Of a stretch of DNA of 64,000 bases, positions 36,145-44,833 are shown piece after piece. The position numbers and the translations under genes are program-made. The notes beneath the pieces were generated by a model, which ran no database searches, was not told the DNA's origin, and worked only from the letters and a program-made list of their open reading frames with translations. The stretch spans positions 62,001-126,000 of the forward strand of contig NZ_JAAGBB010000014.1 in the NCBI RefSeq assembly GCF_018129085.1. The letters run 5' to 3'. The stretch's first letter is position 1. Each line of letters starts with the position of its first letter. This stretch comes from Plastoroseomonas hellenica (GTDB lineage Bacteria > Pseudomonadota > Alphaproteobacteria > Acetobacterales > Acetobacteraceae).

Positions 36145-36881
36145 GCACCAAGGGCCGGCTCTATCTCGACGGCGTCTCGGTGGTCTTCGACGGCTTCCGG
36201 GCGCTCAACAACCTCTCGCTGGTGGTTGAGCCCGGAGAGATGCGCGCGGTGATCGGCCCGAACGGCGCCGGCAAGACCACGATGATGGATGTCATCACCG
36301 GCAAGACCCGTCCGACCAGCGGCACGGTGCGCTTCGGCGATCATGACCTGACGCGGATGGATGAGGCCGACATCGCCAATCTCGGCATCGGCCGCAAGTT
36401 CCAGAAGCCAACCGTCTTCGATGCGCTGACCGTCTTCGAGAATCTGGAGCTCGCGCTCAAGGCGCCGCGCGGCCCCTTTGCCTGCCTGCGCTGGATCCTG
36501 ACCGGGGAGGCCAAGGCCCGCATCGACCAGGTGATGGAGGAAACCGGCCTCACCGCCCGCGCCGGTGACCTGGCCGCGATCCTGTCCCATGGCCAGCGGC
36601 AATGGCTGGAGATCGGCATGCTGCTGATGCAGGACCCGCAACTGCTGCTGGTGGACGAGCCGGTCGCCGGCATGACCGACCAGGAGACCGAACATACTGC
36701 CGCCCTGCTGCGCCGCATCGCCGGCGAGCGCAGCGTCGTCGTGGTCGAGCACGACCTGGAATTCGTCCGTGCGCTCGGTCGCAAGGTGACGGTGCTGCAT
36801 GAGGGCACGATGCTGAGTGAGGGCCCGATCGACCAGGTGCAGAACGACCCGCGCGTCATCGAAGTCTATCTGGGACGCTGA
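36141..36881 (+). CDS. urtD: Urea ABC transporter ATP-binding protein UrtD
   Basis: This is a 246-residue LivG-type ATPase. Walker A is GPNGAGKTT (about 38-46). The signature region LSHGQRQWLEIGMLLMQDP has His in place of the usual first Gly of LSGGQ, as in other UrtD proteins. Walker B is LLLVDEPVAGM. It overlaps urtC by 4 bases and is 3 bases from urtE. Confidence 0.95.
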   Translation: MSTKGRLYLDGVSVVFDGFRALNNLSLVVEPGEMRAVIGPNGAGKTTMMDVITGKTRPTSGTVRFGDHDLTRMDEADIANLGIGRKFQKPTVFDALTVFENLELALKAPRGPFACLRWILTGEAKARIDQVMEETGLTARAGDLAAILSHGQRQWLEIGMLLMQDPQLLLVDEPVAGMTDQETEHTAALLRRIAGERSVVVVEHDLEFVRALGRKVTVLHEGTMLSEGPIDQVQNDPRVIEVYLGR

Positions 36882-36884
36882 AAT

Positions 36885-37577
36885 ATGCTGCAGGTCGAAG
36901 GCCTCGAACTCTCTTACGGCGCCAGCCTCTGCCTGCGCGGCGTCGACCTAATGGCGGAGCCCGGCCGCATCACCTGCGTGCTGGGGCGCAACGGCGTCGG
37001 CAAATCCTCGCTCATGCGGTCGATCGTCGGGCTGGAGCGGGCACAGAAGGGTCGAATCACCTGGGAAGGGCGCGACATCATCGCGGTGCCGCCGGCCGAG
37101 CGCGCCCGCGCCGGCATCGGCTATGTGCCGCAAGGGCGGGAGATCTTCCCCTTTCTGACCGTGCAGGAGAATCTGCAGACGGCGCTGGCCGCGGCGCCGC
37201 GCGGCGCCATCGTGCCGGCCGAGATCTTCGACCTGTTCCCGATCCTGCGCCAGTTCCTGCGCCGGCGCGGCGGCGACCTCTCCGGTGGGCAGCAGCAGCA
37301 GCTCGCGATCGCGCGGGCGCTCACGGCACAGCCGCGGCTGCTGATCCTCGACGAGCCGACCGAGGGCATTCAACCCAACGTCATCAAGGATATCGCCCGG
37401 GTCATCGCCTATCTGGCCAGGGATCGCGGCATGGCGGTGGTGCTGGTGGAACAGTATTTCGAGTTCGCCCGCGACCTCGCGGATTTCATCGCCGTTATGG
37501 TGCGGGGCGAGATGGCGCTCGCCGGACCGGCCAAGGATCTGGACGAGGAGGCGGTGCGGAAGCTGCTGACGGTGTAA
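36885..37577 (+). CDS. urtE: Urea ABC transporter ATP-binding protein UrtE
   Basis: This is a 230-residue LivF-type ATPase with Walker A GRNGVGKSS, signature LSGGQQQQLAIARAL and Walker B LLILDEPTEGIQPN. EGIQPNVIKDI is typical of UrtE. It ends the operon. No urease genes follow; the next gene is convergent only 7 bases away. Confidence 0.95.
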   Translation: MLQVEGLELSYGASLCLRGVDLMAEPGRITCVLGRNGVGKSSLMRSIVGLERAQKGRITWEGRDIIAVPPAERARAGIGYVPQGREIFPFLTVQENLQTALAAAPRGAIVPAEIFDLFPILRQFLRRRGGDLSGGQQQQLAIARALTAQPRLLILDEPTEGIQPNVIKDIARVIAYLARDRGMAVVLVEQYFEFARDLADFIAVMVRGEMALAGPAKDLDEEAVRKLLTV

Positions 37578-37584
37578 TGTCGCG

Positions 37585-38976
37585 TTACTCTGCCCGATAG
37601 GCCAGCCGCAGCCCACCCCAATGGCGGCCGCGCACCGTGATCGGCGCCGAACAATCCTTCATTAGCGCGAAGACCCCACCACCCATGTCGCGGCGATAGG
37701 CCTGCAGCAGGAAGGGCCGCGTGCTCTCTGCCGCCGCCAGCCCGACGCGGTCGGCGAAGATGCGGCGGTTGCGCGCATTCGCCGTGTTCCAGGCGGTCTC
37801 GCCCGGCCGCTGCCGCTGACTGAATTTCGTGTTGTGCGTCGGCAGGTAACCATTGCGGTCCACCGCCGCGGCAAAGACCACGCGCGGATCGAGCGCCAGC
37901 AGTGGCTCCTGGATGGCGGGCAGCAGCCGGTCCGTCAGCGCCGTGCAGGGTGCCATCATCTGCTGCGGATCGGTCCCTGGAATCGGCCGATAGGTCGCAT
38001 CGAACAGCGCCGCCTCGCTGATCTCGCCAGCCGCGATCGCCGCCTCGAGGGCCGCGCCGATCTCCGCCGCCGCGGTCTTCGCCGCGGTAATGAAGGGCGT
38101 GTCGGGTGTCTCGATGCCGGATTCGGCCAAGCCTTCCATCGCCTTCTCGCCCAGGGCGCGCAGCCGTTCGCAGCGCTCCGCGGCGCGCGCCAGCGCGCTC
38201 GCCGCCTCACCCGTCTCGACGCCATCGGCTTCGCAAGTCGCGCCCATGGCCGCGACCGCCTCACCGGTCCGACGCGCATCAGCGGCGATGCGCGCAATGT
38301 CGCCGGCCGCCTCCGCGCAGCGCCCCGACAGCGCGTCCGCGCCGCTGCGGATACGCTCGCCCGCAGCGCTGGCGGCTTCCGCCTCGCGCAGGTTGCCGGC
38401 CGCCGCCTTCGCGAGATCCGCCGCCACCTCGCGCAGCAGCACCACTGTCTGCGCGATACGCGCGGCGGCATTGCGGGCGCCTTCCGCCAGCGCCTTGACC
38501 TCGCCGGCCACCACGGCGAAGCCCTTGCCAGCCTCGCCGGCGCGCGCCGCCTCGATGGTGGCGTTCAGCGCCAGGAGGTTGGTCTGCCGGGCGATGCCAT
38601 CAATGGACTGTGCCACCGCGGAGACATCGACCAGGCTGCGATCAAGCTCCTCGCAGCGCTGCCGCTGCCCGGACGCCGCCGCCACGACACGCCCGGCGGC
38701 GGCAGCGGCAGTGCCGGCGTCCTGCGCCAGCCCATCGCTCGCAGCTCGTGCCTCGATCATCAGCCGGTCCGCGCGCTCACTACCCTCGGCGATGCTGGTG
38801 CTGGCCGCCGCGATCGCCGCTGCCTCCCGTGACAGCGACACGGCGCTGCTCGCCCGCCGCGCCATGGCCGCCGTCAGGCTCTCCACGATCGCTGCCACAT
38901 CCGCGGTTTCCACCGAAACACTGCCAATGCCCTGCGCCGCGGCGGCGAGGGCCGTCGGTGATGGCTCGGACGACAT
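37585..38976 (-). CDS. Soluble methyl-accepting chemotaxis protein with C-terminal sensor region
   Basis: This 463-residue cytoplasmic chemoreceptor has no membrane helix or signal peptide. The signalling tip, about residues 127-153, includes [20 protein letters not shown] and the hairpin continues as [17 protein letters not shown] coiled coil flanks it. The sensor-like part is C-terminal (about 330-463), with [24 protein letters not shown] and [13 protein letters not shown], a region also found in other proteobacterial receptors. The reversed layout suggests that it senses an intracellular signal. It converges on urtE. Confidence 0.88.
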   Translation of the reverse strand: MSSEPSPTALAAAAQGIGSVSVETADVAAIVESLTAAMARRASSAVSLSREAAAIAAASTSIAEGSERADRLMIEARAASDGLAQDAGTAAAAAGRVVAAASGQRQRCEELDRSLVDVSAVAQSIDGIARQTNLLALNATIEAARAGEAGKGFAVVAGEVKALAEGARNAAARIAQTVVLLREVAADLAKAAAGNLREAEAASAAGERIRSGADALSGRCAEAAGDIARIAADARRTGEAVAAMGATCEADGVETGEAASALARAAERCERLRALGEKAMEGLAESGIETPDTPFITAAKTAAAEIGAALEAAIAAGEISEAALFDATYRPIPGTDPQQMMAPCTALTDRLLPAIQEPLLALDPRVVFAAAVDRNGYLPTHNTKFSQRQRPGETAWNTANARNRRIFADRVGLAAAESTRPFLLQAYRRDMGGGVFALMKDCSAPITVRGRHWGGLRLAYRAE

Positions 38977-39106
38977 TATTTCCCCGTACTGATCGGTGCG
39001 GACAGCATGCGCATGGCGTGGTTAGCAAAGGGCTTATGGAGCCGAACGCTTCGTGAACGCAGGCGCATCGGCCAGCGCAATCTCCGTGCGCTCGGGCTCA
39101 CTTCAG

Positions 39107-39178
39107 ATGCTCTAGCCCTTTGTTTTGACGAGCAGATTCACGTCTGTGGGCGATTCCGCCCTCCGGCGATCTGCTCTA
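39107..39178 (+). repeat. Dispersed repeat R3, copy A
   Basis: This hairpin element has outer stem GAGCAGAT (39130-39137) with ATCTGCTC (39169-39176) and inner stem GGGCG-ATTC-CGCCC (39148-39161). It is preceded by ATGCTCTAGCCCTTTGTTTTG, shared with copy B as ATGCTCTGGCCCTTTGTTTG. It fills part of the 233-base gap (38977-39209) between the chemoreceptor and the SDR gene; the rest shows no gene. Confidence 0.75.
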
Positions 39179-39209
39179 GGGTGGGCGGCGTCACGGAACG
39201 GGGTTGCTC

Positions 39210-39959
39210 ATGTCCTTCGAATTCACCGGCAAGCGCGTCCTGGTCGCCGGCGGCAGCCGCGGCATCGGCCGCGCCATCGCACTCGGTTTCGCGCGGGCGG
39301 GCGCCGATGTCGCGATCTGCGCGCGCAGCCAGGGCCCGCTGGACGCAACCTGGGAGGAAATCGCGGCCCTCGGCGTCCGCGCGGCCGCGACCGCCTGCGA
39401 CCTCGGCGACGGCGAGCAGGTCAATGCCTGGGTCGCGGCGGCGGCGGATGCGCTCGGCGGCATCGATGTGCTGGTCAACAACGCCTCCGGCTTCGGTGGG
39501 CCGGATACCGAGGAAGGCTGGGCGGCGGGGCTTTCGGTCGATGTGATGGCGACGGTGCGCGCCAGCCGCGCCGCCGCGCCCTACCTCAAGCTCTCGCGCG
39601 GCAGCATCGTCAATGTCAGTTCCATCTCCGGCTACAAGCCCTCGCTCCGCACGCCCGCCTATGCCGCGGTGAAGGCCCTGCTGATCAACTACACCCAGAG
39701 CCAGGCGGCGGCCTTCGCCCCCGACGGCGTGCGGGTGAATGCGGTGGCGCCGGGTTCCATCGAATTCCCCGGCGGCTCCTGGGAACAGCGGCGGCTCGCC
39801 GGCGAGCCGCTCTATGCCAATACCCTGGCCCGCATCCCCTTCGGCCGCATGGGCGAAGCGGAGGAGGTCGCGGATGTCGCGATGTTCCTTGCCTCCCCCC
39901 TCGCACGCTGGGTGACCGGGCAGACCATCGTCGTCGATGGCGGGCAGTTGCTGAGCTAG
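39210..39959 (+). CDS. Short-chain dehydrogenase/reductase, FabG-like
   Basis: This is a 249-residue classical SDR. The cofactor motif GGSRGIG is at residues 14-20, NNAS at 90-93, and the catalytic Ser138, Tyr151 and Lys155 (YAAVK) match FabG numbering. Arg16 after the first Gly-Ser suggests NADP(H). The substrate is unknown. I took the ATG at 39210 over a TTG 6 bases earlier. The gene stands alone between two direct copies of repeat R3. Confidence 0.9.
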   Translation: MSFEFTGKRVLVAGGSRGIGRAIALGFARAGADVAICARSQGPLDATWEEIAALGVRAAATACDLGDGEQVNAWVAAAADALGGIDVLVNNASGFGGPDTEEGWAAGLSVDVMATVRASRAAAPYLKLSRGSIVNVSSISGYKPSLRTPAYAAVKALLINYTQSQAAAFAPDGVRVNAVAPGSIEFPGGSWEQRRLAGEPLYANTLARIPFGRMGEAEEVADVAMFLASPLARWVTGQTIVVDGGQLLS

Positions 39960-40057
39960 AGCATGATGCGCTCGCAAGCGCTCACGCATCATGCTCTGGC
40001 CCTTTGTTTGATCGCGTGATTCAGACTTTTCGGCGATTCCGCCTCAAATCATCACGC
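39958..40057 (+). repeat. Dispersed repeat R3, copy B, with terminator-like hairpin
   Basis: The first part is a 13-bp hairpin, AGAGCATGATGCG (39958-39970) with CGCATCATGCTCT (39985-39997), that begins in the SDR stop codon and is followed by CTTTGTTTG, so it may end SDR transcription. The R3 part has outer stem GCGTGAT/ATCACGC (40014-40020, 40051-40057) and inner stem GGCG-ATTC-CGCC (40032-40043). The outer stem sequence differs from copy A, but pairing is kept. Confidence 0.7.
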
Positions 40058-40480
40058 TCAATCCTCGACCGAGGGCCCGCGCAGCTTCTTCACGGCGCCA
40101 CGCTTGGTCTTGCTGTCCATGCGCCGGCGCTGCGATCCCTTGGTGGGCTTGGTCGGCCGGCGCGGCGGCGGTGGCGGGGTGGCGGCTTCGCGGATCAGGT
40201 CCAGCAGGCGTTCCAGCGCATCCTCTCGGTTGCGGTCCTGCGTGCGATGACGCTGGGCGTTGATGACCAGCACGCCTTCCTTGGTCATCCGCCGCCCAGC
40301 GAGCGTCGCCAGCCGCGCCTTCACGGCGCCCGATAGGCTCGGCGAGTTGAGCACGTCGAAACGCAGCTCGACCGCCGTCTCCACCTTGTTGACGTTCTGG
40401 CCGCCGGGGCCGGAGGCGCGCAGGAAACGCTCCTCGATCTCGCGCGGATCGAGGCTGATGCGGGCGGTGACGCGGATCAT
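40058..40480 (-). CDS. arfB: Alternative ribosome-rescue factor / peptidyl-tRNA hydrolase ArfB
   Basis: This 140-residue protein has the release-factor GGQ motif at residues 26-28 in SGPGGQNVNKVETAVELRF and a basic C-terminal tail (RRRMDSKTKRGAVKKL) that enters the empty mRNA channel of stalled ribosomes. The length and tail distinguish it from full release factors. Its start overlaps the eutC stop by 4 bases, so it is read from the end of the eutBC transcript or from a promoter inside it. Confidence 0.93.
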   Translation of the reverse strand: MIRVTARISLDPREIEERFLRASGPGGQNVNKVETAVELRFDVLNSPSLSGAVKARLATLAGRRMTKEGVLVINAQRHRTQDRNREDALERLLDLIREAATPPPPPRRPTKPTKGSQRRRMDSKTKRGAVKKLRGPSVED

Positions 40481-41211
40481 GGCGTGGGCAGGATGCCCGC
40501 CGGCATCTCGTCCTTCAGCGCGACACCTGTCGCGCCGAGCGCCCGGGCGGCGCCGAGCAGCCAGAGGAGCTTGGCCGCCGCATCGCCGAAGCCGAGGCCG
40601 GCCGGGCGGATATTGCTGATGCAGTTGCGTTCCGCATCCGTGCGCCCGCGGCGCGGCGCCCAGGTGATGTAGGCGCCCATGCTGTCCGTGGCGGACAGCC
40701 CCGGCCGTTCCCCGATCAGCACCACGACGGCGGCGGCATCGAGCGCCTCCCCCACCGCATCGCCGAGCGCGACGCGCGCCTGTTCCGCCACCACGATCGC
40801 GCCGACATCGATCACCGGAACTAGGCGCGCGAGCAGCGCCGGCGCATGGCGCTGCACACCTTCGGCGCAGAGCCCGTCGGCGACCACCAGCACAATACGG
40901 CCGGACGCGGCCTCGCCAGCCAGCCGTGTCGCATCCGCCTCCGCGATGCGGCGGCCAAGATCGGGGCGCAGCAGGAACTCGCGCCGGTCACGCGCGAGAC
41001 TGGCGACGCGCAGCACCGGCACTCCGAGCCCGGCGCATTCGGCTGCGAGCCGATCGCCATCGAAGGCGGACCATACCGCATCCCGTGCCCGGGCATGCGC
41101 TTCTTGGAAGTCGAGATGCGCCGCGGTCGGCACGGCATGCCCGGTGCGGCCGAGCCCGACCCGGGCCTGGGTGAAGCGCCGCAAATCCTGCCAGCGGGTC
41201 GGGGCCGTCAT
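40477..41211 (-). CDS. eutC: Ethanolamine ammonia-lyase small subunit
   Basis: This 244-residue protein is the small subunit of the coenzyme B12-dependent enzyme that converts ethanolamine to acetaldehyde and ammonia. Conserved segments are AHLDFQEAHARARDAVW, VLRVASLARDRREFLLRPDLGR, VVIVADGLCAEG-like VLVVADGLCAEGVQ and GERPGLSATDSMGAYITW. It is coupled to eutB by a 4-base overlap. Confidence 0.95.
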   Translation of the reverse strand: MTAPTRWQDLRRFTQARVGLGRTGHAVPTAAHLDFQEAHARARDAVWSAFDGDRLAAECAGLGVPVLRVASLARDRREFLLRPDLGRRIAEADATRLAGEAASGRIVLVVADGLCAEGVQRHAPALLARLVPVIDVGAIVVAEQARVALGDAVGEALDAAAVVVLIGERPGLSATDSMGAYITWAPRRGRTDAERNCISNIRPAGLGFGDAAAKLLWLLGAARALGATGVALKDEMPAGILPTP

Positions 41212-42575
41212 CCGAGCCCGATCAGCGCCGGCGACAGCGCGGGCGGGATCGCCTCCCCTCGGCCGATGCCCATGCGATCCAGCCAGGCCGCGAATTCCGG
41301 GGCCGGCGTCTTGCCCAGCACCGCACGTGCATAGAGCCCGTCATGGAAGGAGGTCGATTGATAGGCCAGCATCACGTCATCCGCCCCCGGCACGCCCATG
41401 ATGTAGGTGACGCCGGCGACGCCGAGCAGCGTCAGCAAGGTGTCCATGTCGTCCTGGTCGGCTTCGGCATGGTTGGTGTAGCAGATGTCGACGCCCATCG
41501 GCAGGCCGAGCAGCTTGCCGCAGAAATGGTCCTCGATCCCCGCGCGGATGATCTGCTTGCCGTCGAAGAGGTATTCCGGGCCGATGAAGCCCACCACCGA
41601 ATTGACCAGCAGCGGCGAGAATTCCCGCGCCACCGCATAGGCCCGCGCCTCCAGCGTCTGCTGGTCGACGCCGTGATGCGCCTCCGCCGAGAGGGCGCTG
41701 CCCTGCCCCGTCTCGAAATACATCACGTCCTGCCCGAGCGTGCCGCGATTCAGCGCCAGCGCCGCCTCCCGTGCTTCCTTGAGCAGCGCGAGCGAGACGC
41801 CGAAGCTGCGGTTCGCACCTTCCGTCCCGCCGACCGACTGGAACACCAGATCGACTGGCGCGCCGCGCTCCATCGCCAGCATGGTCGTGGTGACATGGGA
41901 CAGCACGCAGCTCTGCGTCGGGATCGCGAAGCGGGTGCGCACCATGTCGAGCATCTCAAGTAGCCGCATCACTGCCTCGACATTGTCGGTCGCGGGATTG
42001 ACGCCGATCACCGCATCCCCGGCGCCGAGCAGCAGCCCATCCAGCACGGAGGCCGCGACGCCGCGGGGATCGTCGGTCGGGTGGTTCGGCTGCAATCGGA
42101 TCGAGAGCGTGCCCGGCAGCCCGATGGTGTTGCGGAAGCGCGTCGTCACCCGGCATTTCGCGGCAACCGTCACCAGATCGGCGATGCGCATGATCTTGCT
42201 GACCGCCGCCACCATCTCCGGCGTCAGGCCAGGTCGCAACGCCGCGAGCGCGGCACTGTCCGCGCCCTCCCCCAGCAGCCAGTCGCGGAAGCCGCCGACG
42301 GTCAGATGCGCGACCGGTGCGAAGGCGCCCAAGTCATGGCGATCCTGGATCAGTCGCGTGACCTCATCCGCCTCATAGGGGATCACCGCCTCGGCCAGGA
42401 AGGTCTTCAGCGGCAGCTCGGCGAGTGCCCGCTGCGCCGCCACCCGCTCCGCCGCACTCGCCGCCGCGACGCCGGCCAGCGTGTCGCCGGAGCGCGGCGG
42501 CGTGGCGCGCGCCAGCAGCGCCGCGAGGTCCCCGAAGCGGTAACGCGTGCCGCCGATGTCGTGCGCGTAGCCCAT
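41208..42575 (-). CDS. eutB: Ethanolamine ammonia-lyase large subunit
   Basis: This 455-residue catalytic TIM-barrel subunit includes TRFRNTIGLPGTLSIRLQPN, DGLLLGAGDAVIGVNPATDN and VNSVVGFIGPEYLFDGKQI, all typical of EutB. The start is the ATG of MGYAHDIGG at 42575; the frame stays open far upstream on the antisense of the decarboxylase genes and is not coding there. No EutA reactivase, carboxysome-like shell or aldehyde dehydrogenase is in the window. Confidence 0.95.
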   Translation of the reverse strand: MGYAHDIGGTRYRFGDLAALLARATPPRSGDTLAGVAAASAAERVAAQRALAELPLKTFLAEAVIPYEADEVTRLIQDRHDLGAFAPVAHLTVGGFRDWLLGEGADSAALAALRPGLTPEMVAAVSKIMRIADLVTVAAKCRVTTRFRNTIGLPGTLSIRLQPNHPTDDPRGVAASVLDGLLLGAGDAVIGVNPATDNVEAVMRLLEMLDMVRTRFAIPTQSCVLSHVTTTMLAMERGAPVDLVFQSVGGTEGANRSFGVSLALLKEAREAALALNRGTLGQDVMYFETGQGSALSAEAHHGVDQQTLEARAYAVAREFSPLLVNSVVGFIGPEYLFDGKQIIRAGIEDHFCGKLLGLPMGVDICYTNHAEADQDDMDTLLTLLGVAGVTYIMGVPGADDVMLAYQSTSFHDGLYARAVLGKTPAPEFAAWLDRMGIGRGEAIPPALSPALIGLG

Positions 42576-42656
42576 GCAAGTGAGAATGACGCGGGCCGGC
42601 GCGTCTTGCCAGCATCGCCGTACCGGCCGATGCTTCGGCCGCGAAGCGAGGAAACC

Positions 42657-43208
42657 ATGGACCGAGACGCCCCAGAAACGCGTCCGGGCGCGGCCGAAGA
42701 CTGGCCCGACCGGATCTACGACCTGCTCAAGCTGCACAATATCCGCCAGGTGGCGCTGGTGCCGGATGCCGGGCATTCCCGGTTGATCCGTCGCTGCCTC
42801 GCCGACAACACGATGAAGGTCGTGACCCTGACGACCGAGGAAGAGGGCGTCGCCATGCTCGCCGGCGCCTGGCTCGGCGGCGACCGCGGCGTGCTGCTGA
42901 TGCAGAGCAGCGGCGTCGGCAACTGCATCAACATGCTGTCGCTCTCGCACATCCACCGCACGCCGATGCCGATGATCGTGACCATGCGCGGCGATTTCGG
43001 GGAGTTCAACCCGGCCCAAATCTCCATGGGCAACGCGACCCAGGCGGTGCTGGAGGCGATGGGCACGCTGGTGAAGCGCGCCGACACGCCGGAGGATATC
43101 GCGCCCACCGTCGATGCGACGATCCGCATGGCCTTCAACACCTTCCGCCCGACCGCGACCCTGATCGGGCAACGCATCATCGGCGCCAAAACTTTTGGGA
43201 AGGACTGA
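42657..43208 (+). CDS. ThDP-dependent decarboxylase, PYR-domain subunit (ComD-like)
   Basis: This 183-residue protein matches the alpha subunit of sulfopyruvate/phosphonopyruvate decarboxylases. TTEEEGVAMLAGAWLGG contains the glutamate that activates thiamine diphosphate, and VLLMQSSGVGNCINMLSLSH follows. The ATG at 42657 comes after GAGGAAACC. It is 3 bases from the second subunit and divergent from eutB (81-base spacer). The true 2-oxo acid substrate is not defined by sequence alone. Confidence 0.85.
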   Translation: MDRDAPETRPGAAEDWPDRIYDLLKLHNIRQVALVPDAGHSRLIRRCLADNTMKVVTLTTEEEGVAMLAGAWLGGDRGVLLMQSSGVGNCINMLSLSHIHRTPMPMIVTMRGDFGEFNPAQISMGNATQAVLEAMGTLVKRADTPEDIAPTVDATIRMAFNTFRPTATLIGQRIIGAKTFGKD

Positions 43209-43211
43209 CCC

Positions 43212-43817
43212 ATGGTCGCACTCGGCAAGTCCGGCAAGCTGCACCGGCGGGAGCTGGTGAAGGCGGTCCTCGAGGATCGCGGCGACATGCTGGTCATCGC
43301 AGGGCTCGGCGCCCCGGCCTGGGACATCACCGCGGTCGGTGATCGGCCCGAGAACCTGCCGCTCTGGGGCGGCATGGGCGGCGCGGCGATGATCGGCCTC
43401 GGCCTGGCGCTGGCGCAGCCCAGCCGTAAGGTGCTGGTGATCACCGGCGATGGGGAGATGCTGATGGGCGTCGGCGCCCTGGCCACCATCGCGGTGCAGC
43501 GCCCGGCCAATCTCTCCATCCTCGTGCAGGACAACGAGCATTACGGCGAGACCGGCATGCAGGAGACGGCGACGAAGCACGGTGTCGACCTGGTCGCCAT
43601 GGCCAAGGGCGCCGGCTTCGCCCGCACCCTGCTGGTGACCCGGCCGGAGGAGGTACCGGGGCTCCGCGCCGCGATCCACGCCGGCGGCGGGCCGCTCTTC
43701 GCGCTCGCCAAGATCGATGAAACGAGCCTGCCGCTGGTGCTGCCGCCGCGCGAAGGCGCCTTCCTGCAGGCGCGGATGCGGGAAGCGGTGATGGGGCCGG
43801 CCGCGCACCTGGCCTGA
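43212..43817 (+). CDS. ThDP-dependent decarboxylase, PP-domain subunit (ComE-like)
   Basis: This 201-residue protein has the thiamine-diphosphate/magnesium motif starting at GDGEMLMGVGALATIAVQ and ending at ILVQDNEHYGE. WGGMGGAAMIGLGLALAQPS precedes it. It forms the active site with the upstream subunit and would remove CO2 from 3-sulfopyruvate, phosphonopyruvate or a similar acid. It is 26 bases from the Bug receptor gene. Confidence 0.87.
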   Translation: MVALGKSGKLHRRELVKAVLEDRGDMLVIAGLGAPAWDITAVGDRPENLPLWGGMGGAAMIGLGLALAQPSRKVLVITGDGEMLMGVGALATIAVQRPANLSILVQDNEHYGETGMQETATKHGVDLVAMAKGAGFARTLLVTRPEEVPGLRAAIHAGGGPLFALAKIDETSLPLVLPPREGAFLQARMREAVMGPAAHLA

Positions 43818-43843
43818 ACAACGAGAAGAAAGGGGGGCGTCCG

Positions 43844-44830
43844 ATGCGTCGTCGTGGTCTTCTGGCGGTCCTGGCGGCTGCCCCCCTTCCCGCCCTGGCG
43901 CAGCCTGCCTGCCGGACCTGCCGCGAGGGGGATTGGGCGCCGCAGCGTCCGGTGCGCCTGATCGTGCCCTTCGCGGCGGGCGGCAGCACCGACGTCACCG
44001 CACGGCTGGTGGCCGAGGCGCTCGGCCAACGCCTCGGCCAGCCGGTGGTGGTGGAGAACCGCGCCGGCGCCGGCGGCAATATCGGCGCCGAAGCGGTCGC
44101 CCGCGCGGCGCCTGATGGGCATACGCTGCTGTTCTCGACCAGTTCGACCCATGCCACCAATCCGGCGCTCTACCGCAACCTGCCCTTTCACCCGCTGCGC
44201 GATTTCGCCCCGATCAGCCAGATCGCTTTCATCCCGAACCTGTTCGTCGCGCATCCGGACGTGCCGGCGGGGAGCCTGACGGAGCTGGTGGCCCTGGCCA
44301 AGACACGGCCGGGCAGGCTGAATTACGGCAGCGCCGGCCCCGGCACCTCCCAGCATCTTGCCGCGGCGCTCTTCACCTCCAGGGCCGGGATCGAGGTCCA
44401 GCACGTGCCCTATCGTGGCGGCGCGCCGGCGGTGGCCGACCTGCTTGGCGACAAGATCCAGTTCATGGCGAGCCCGCTGGTCGAGGTGATCGAACATGTG
44501 CGCGCCAATCGCCTGCGCGCGCTTGCCGTCACCACGCTGCGCCGCTCCCCCCTGCTGCCGGAGACGCCGACGGTCGCCGAGACCTTGCCGGGCTACGAGG
44601 TCGCGCTGTGGAACGGGCTGCTGGCGCCCACTGGCACACCGGCCGACGCGGTGCGTCGCATCGCGCAGGAGACCCAGGCCGCGCTCCGCACCGCCGAGAT
44701 GCGCGACCGCCTGGCCCAGCAGGGCAGCGAGCCGGTCGGCAGCGGGCCCGAGGAATTCGCCAGCTTCATCGCCGCCGAGATCCCGAAATGGGCCGAGCTC
44801 GTGCGGATCTCCGGTGCCAGCGCCGAATGA
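43844..44830 (+). CDS. Bug-family (tripartite tricarboxylate transporter) solute receptor
   Basis: This is a 328-residue periplasmic receptor with a short signal peptide (MRRRGLLAVLAAAPLPALAQ). It has the Bug landmarks RPVRLIVPFAAGGSTDVTAR, VVVENRAGAGGNIGAE and VPYRGGAPAVADLLGDKIQF. It binds small carboxylates. No TctA/TctB membrane partners are present. It directly follows the ComDE-like pair, which hints that its ligand feeds that decarboxylase. Confidence 0.93.
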   Translation: MRRRGLLAVLAAAPLPALAQPACRTCREGDWAPQRPVRLIVPFAAGGSTDVTARLVAEALGQRLGQPVVVENRAGAGGNIGAEAVARAAPDGHTLLFSTSSTHATNPALYRNLPFHPLRDFAPISQIAFIPNLFVAHPDVPAGSLTELVALAKTRPGRLNYGSAGPGTSQHLAAALFTSRAGIEVQHVPYRGGAPAVADLLGDKIQFMASPLVEVIEHVRANRLRALAVTTLRRSPLLPETPTVAETLPGYEVALWNGLLAPTGTPADAVRRIAQETQAALRTAEMRDRLAQQGSEPVGSGPEEFASFIAAEIPKWAELVRISGASAE

Positions 44831-44833
44831 TAG

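Noticed and set aside
39107-40057. SDR gene plus flanking repeats as an insertion sequence or transposon
   Set aside because: No transposase is present, the repeats are direct and imperfect, and no target-site duplication is visible. The recombination idea is kept only as a hypothesis.
42576-43808. N-terminal extension of the eutB frame through the decarboxylase genes
   Set aside because: EutB proteins begin at the MGYAHDIGG region; the extension is antisense to the ComDE-like genes and not conserved in type.
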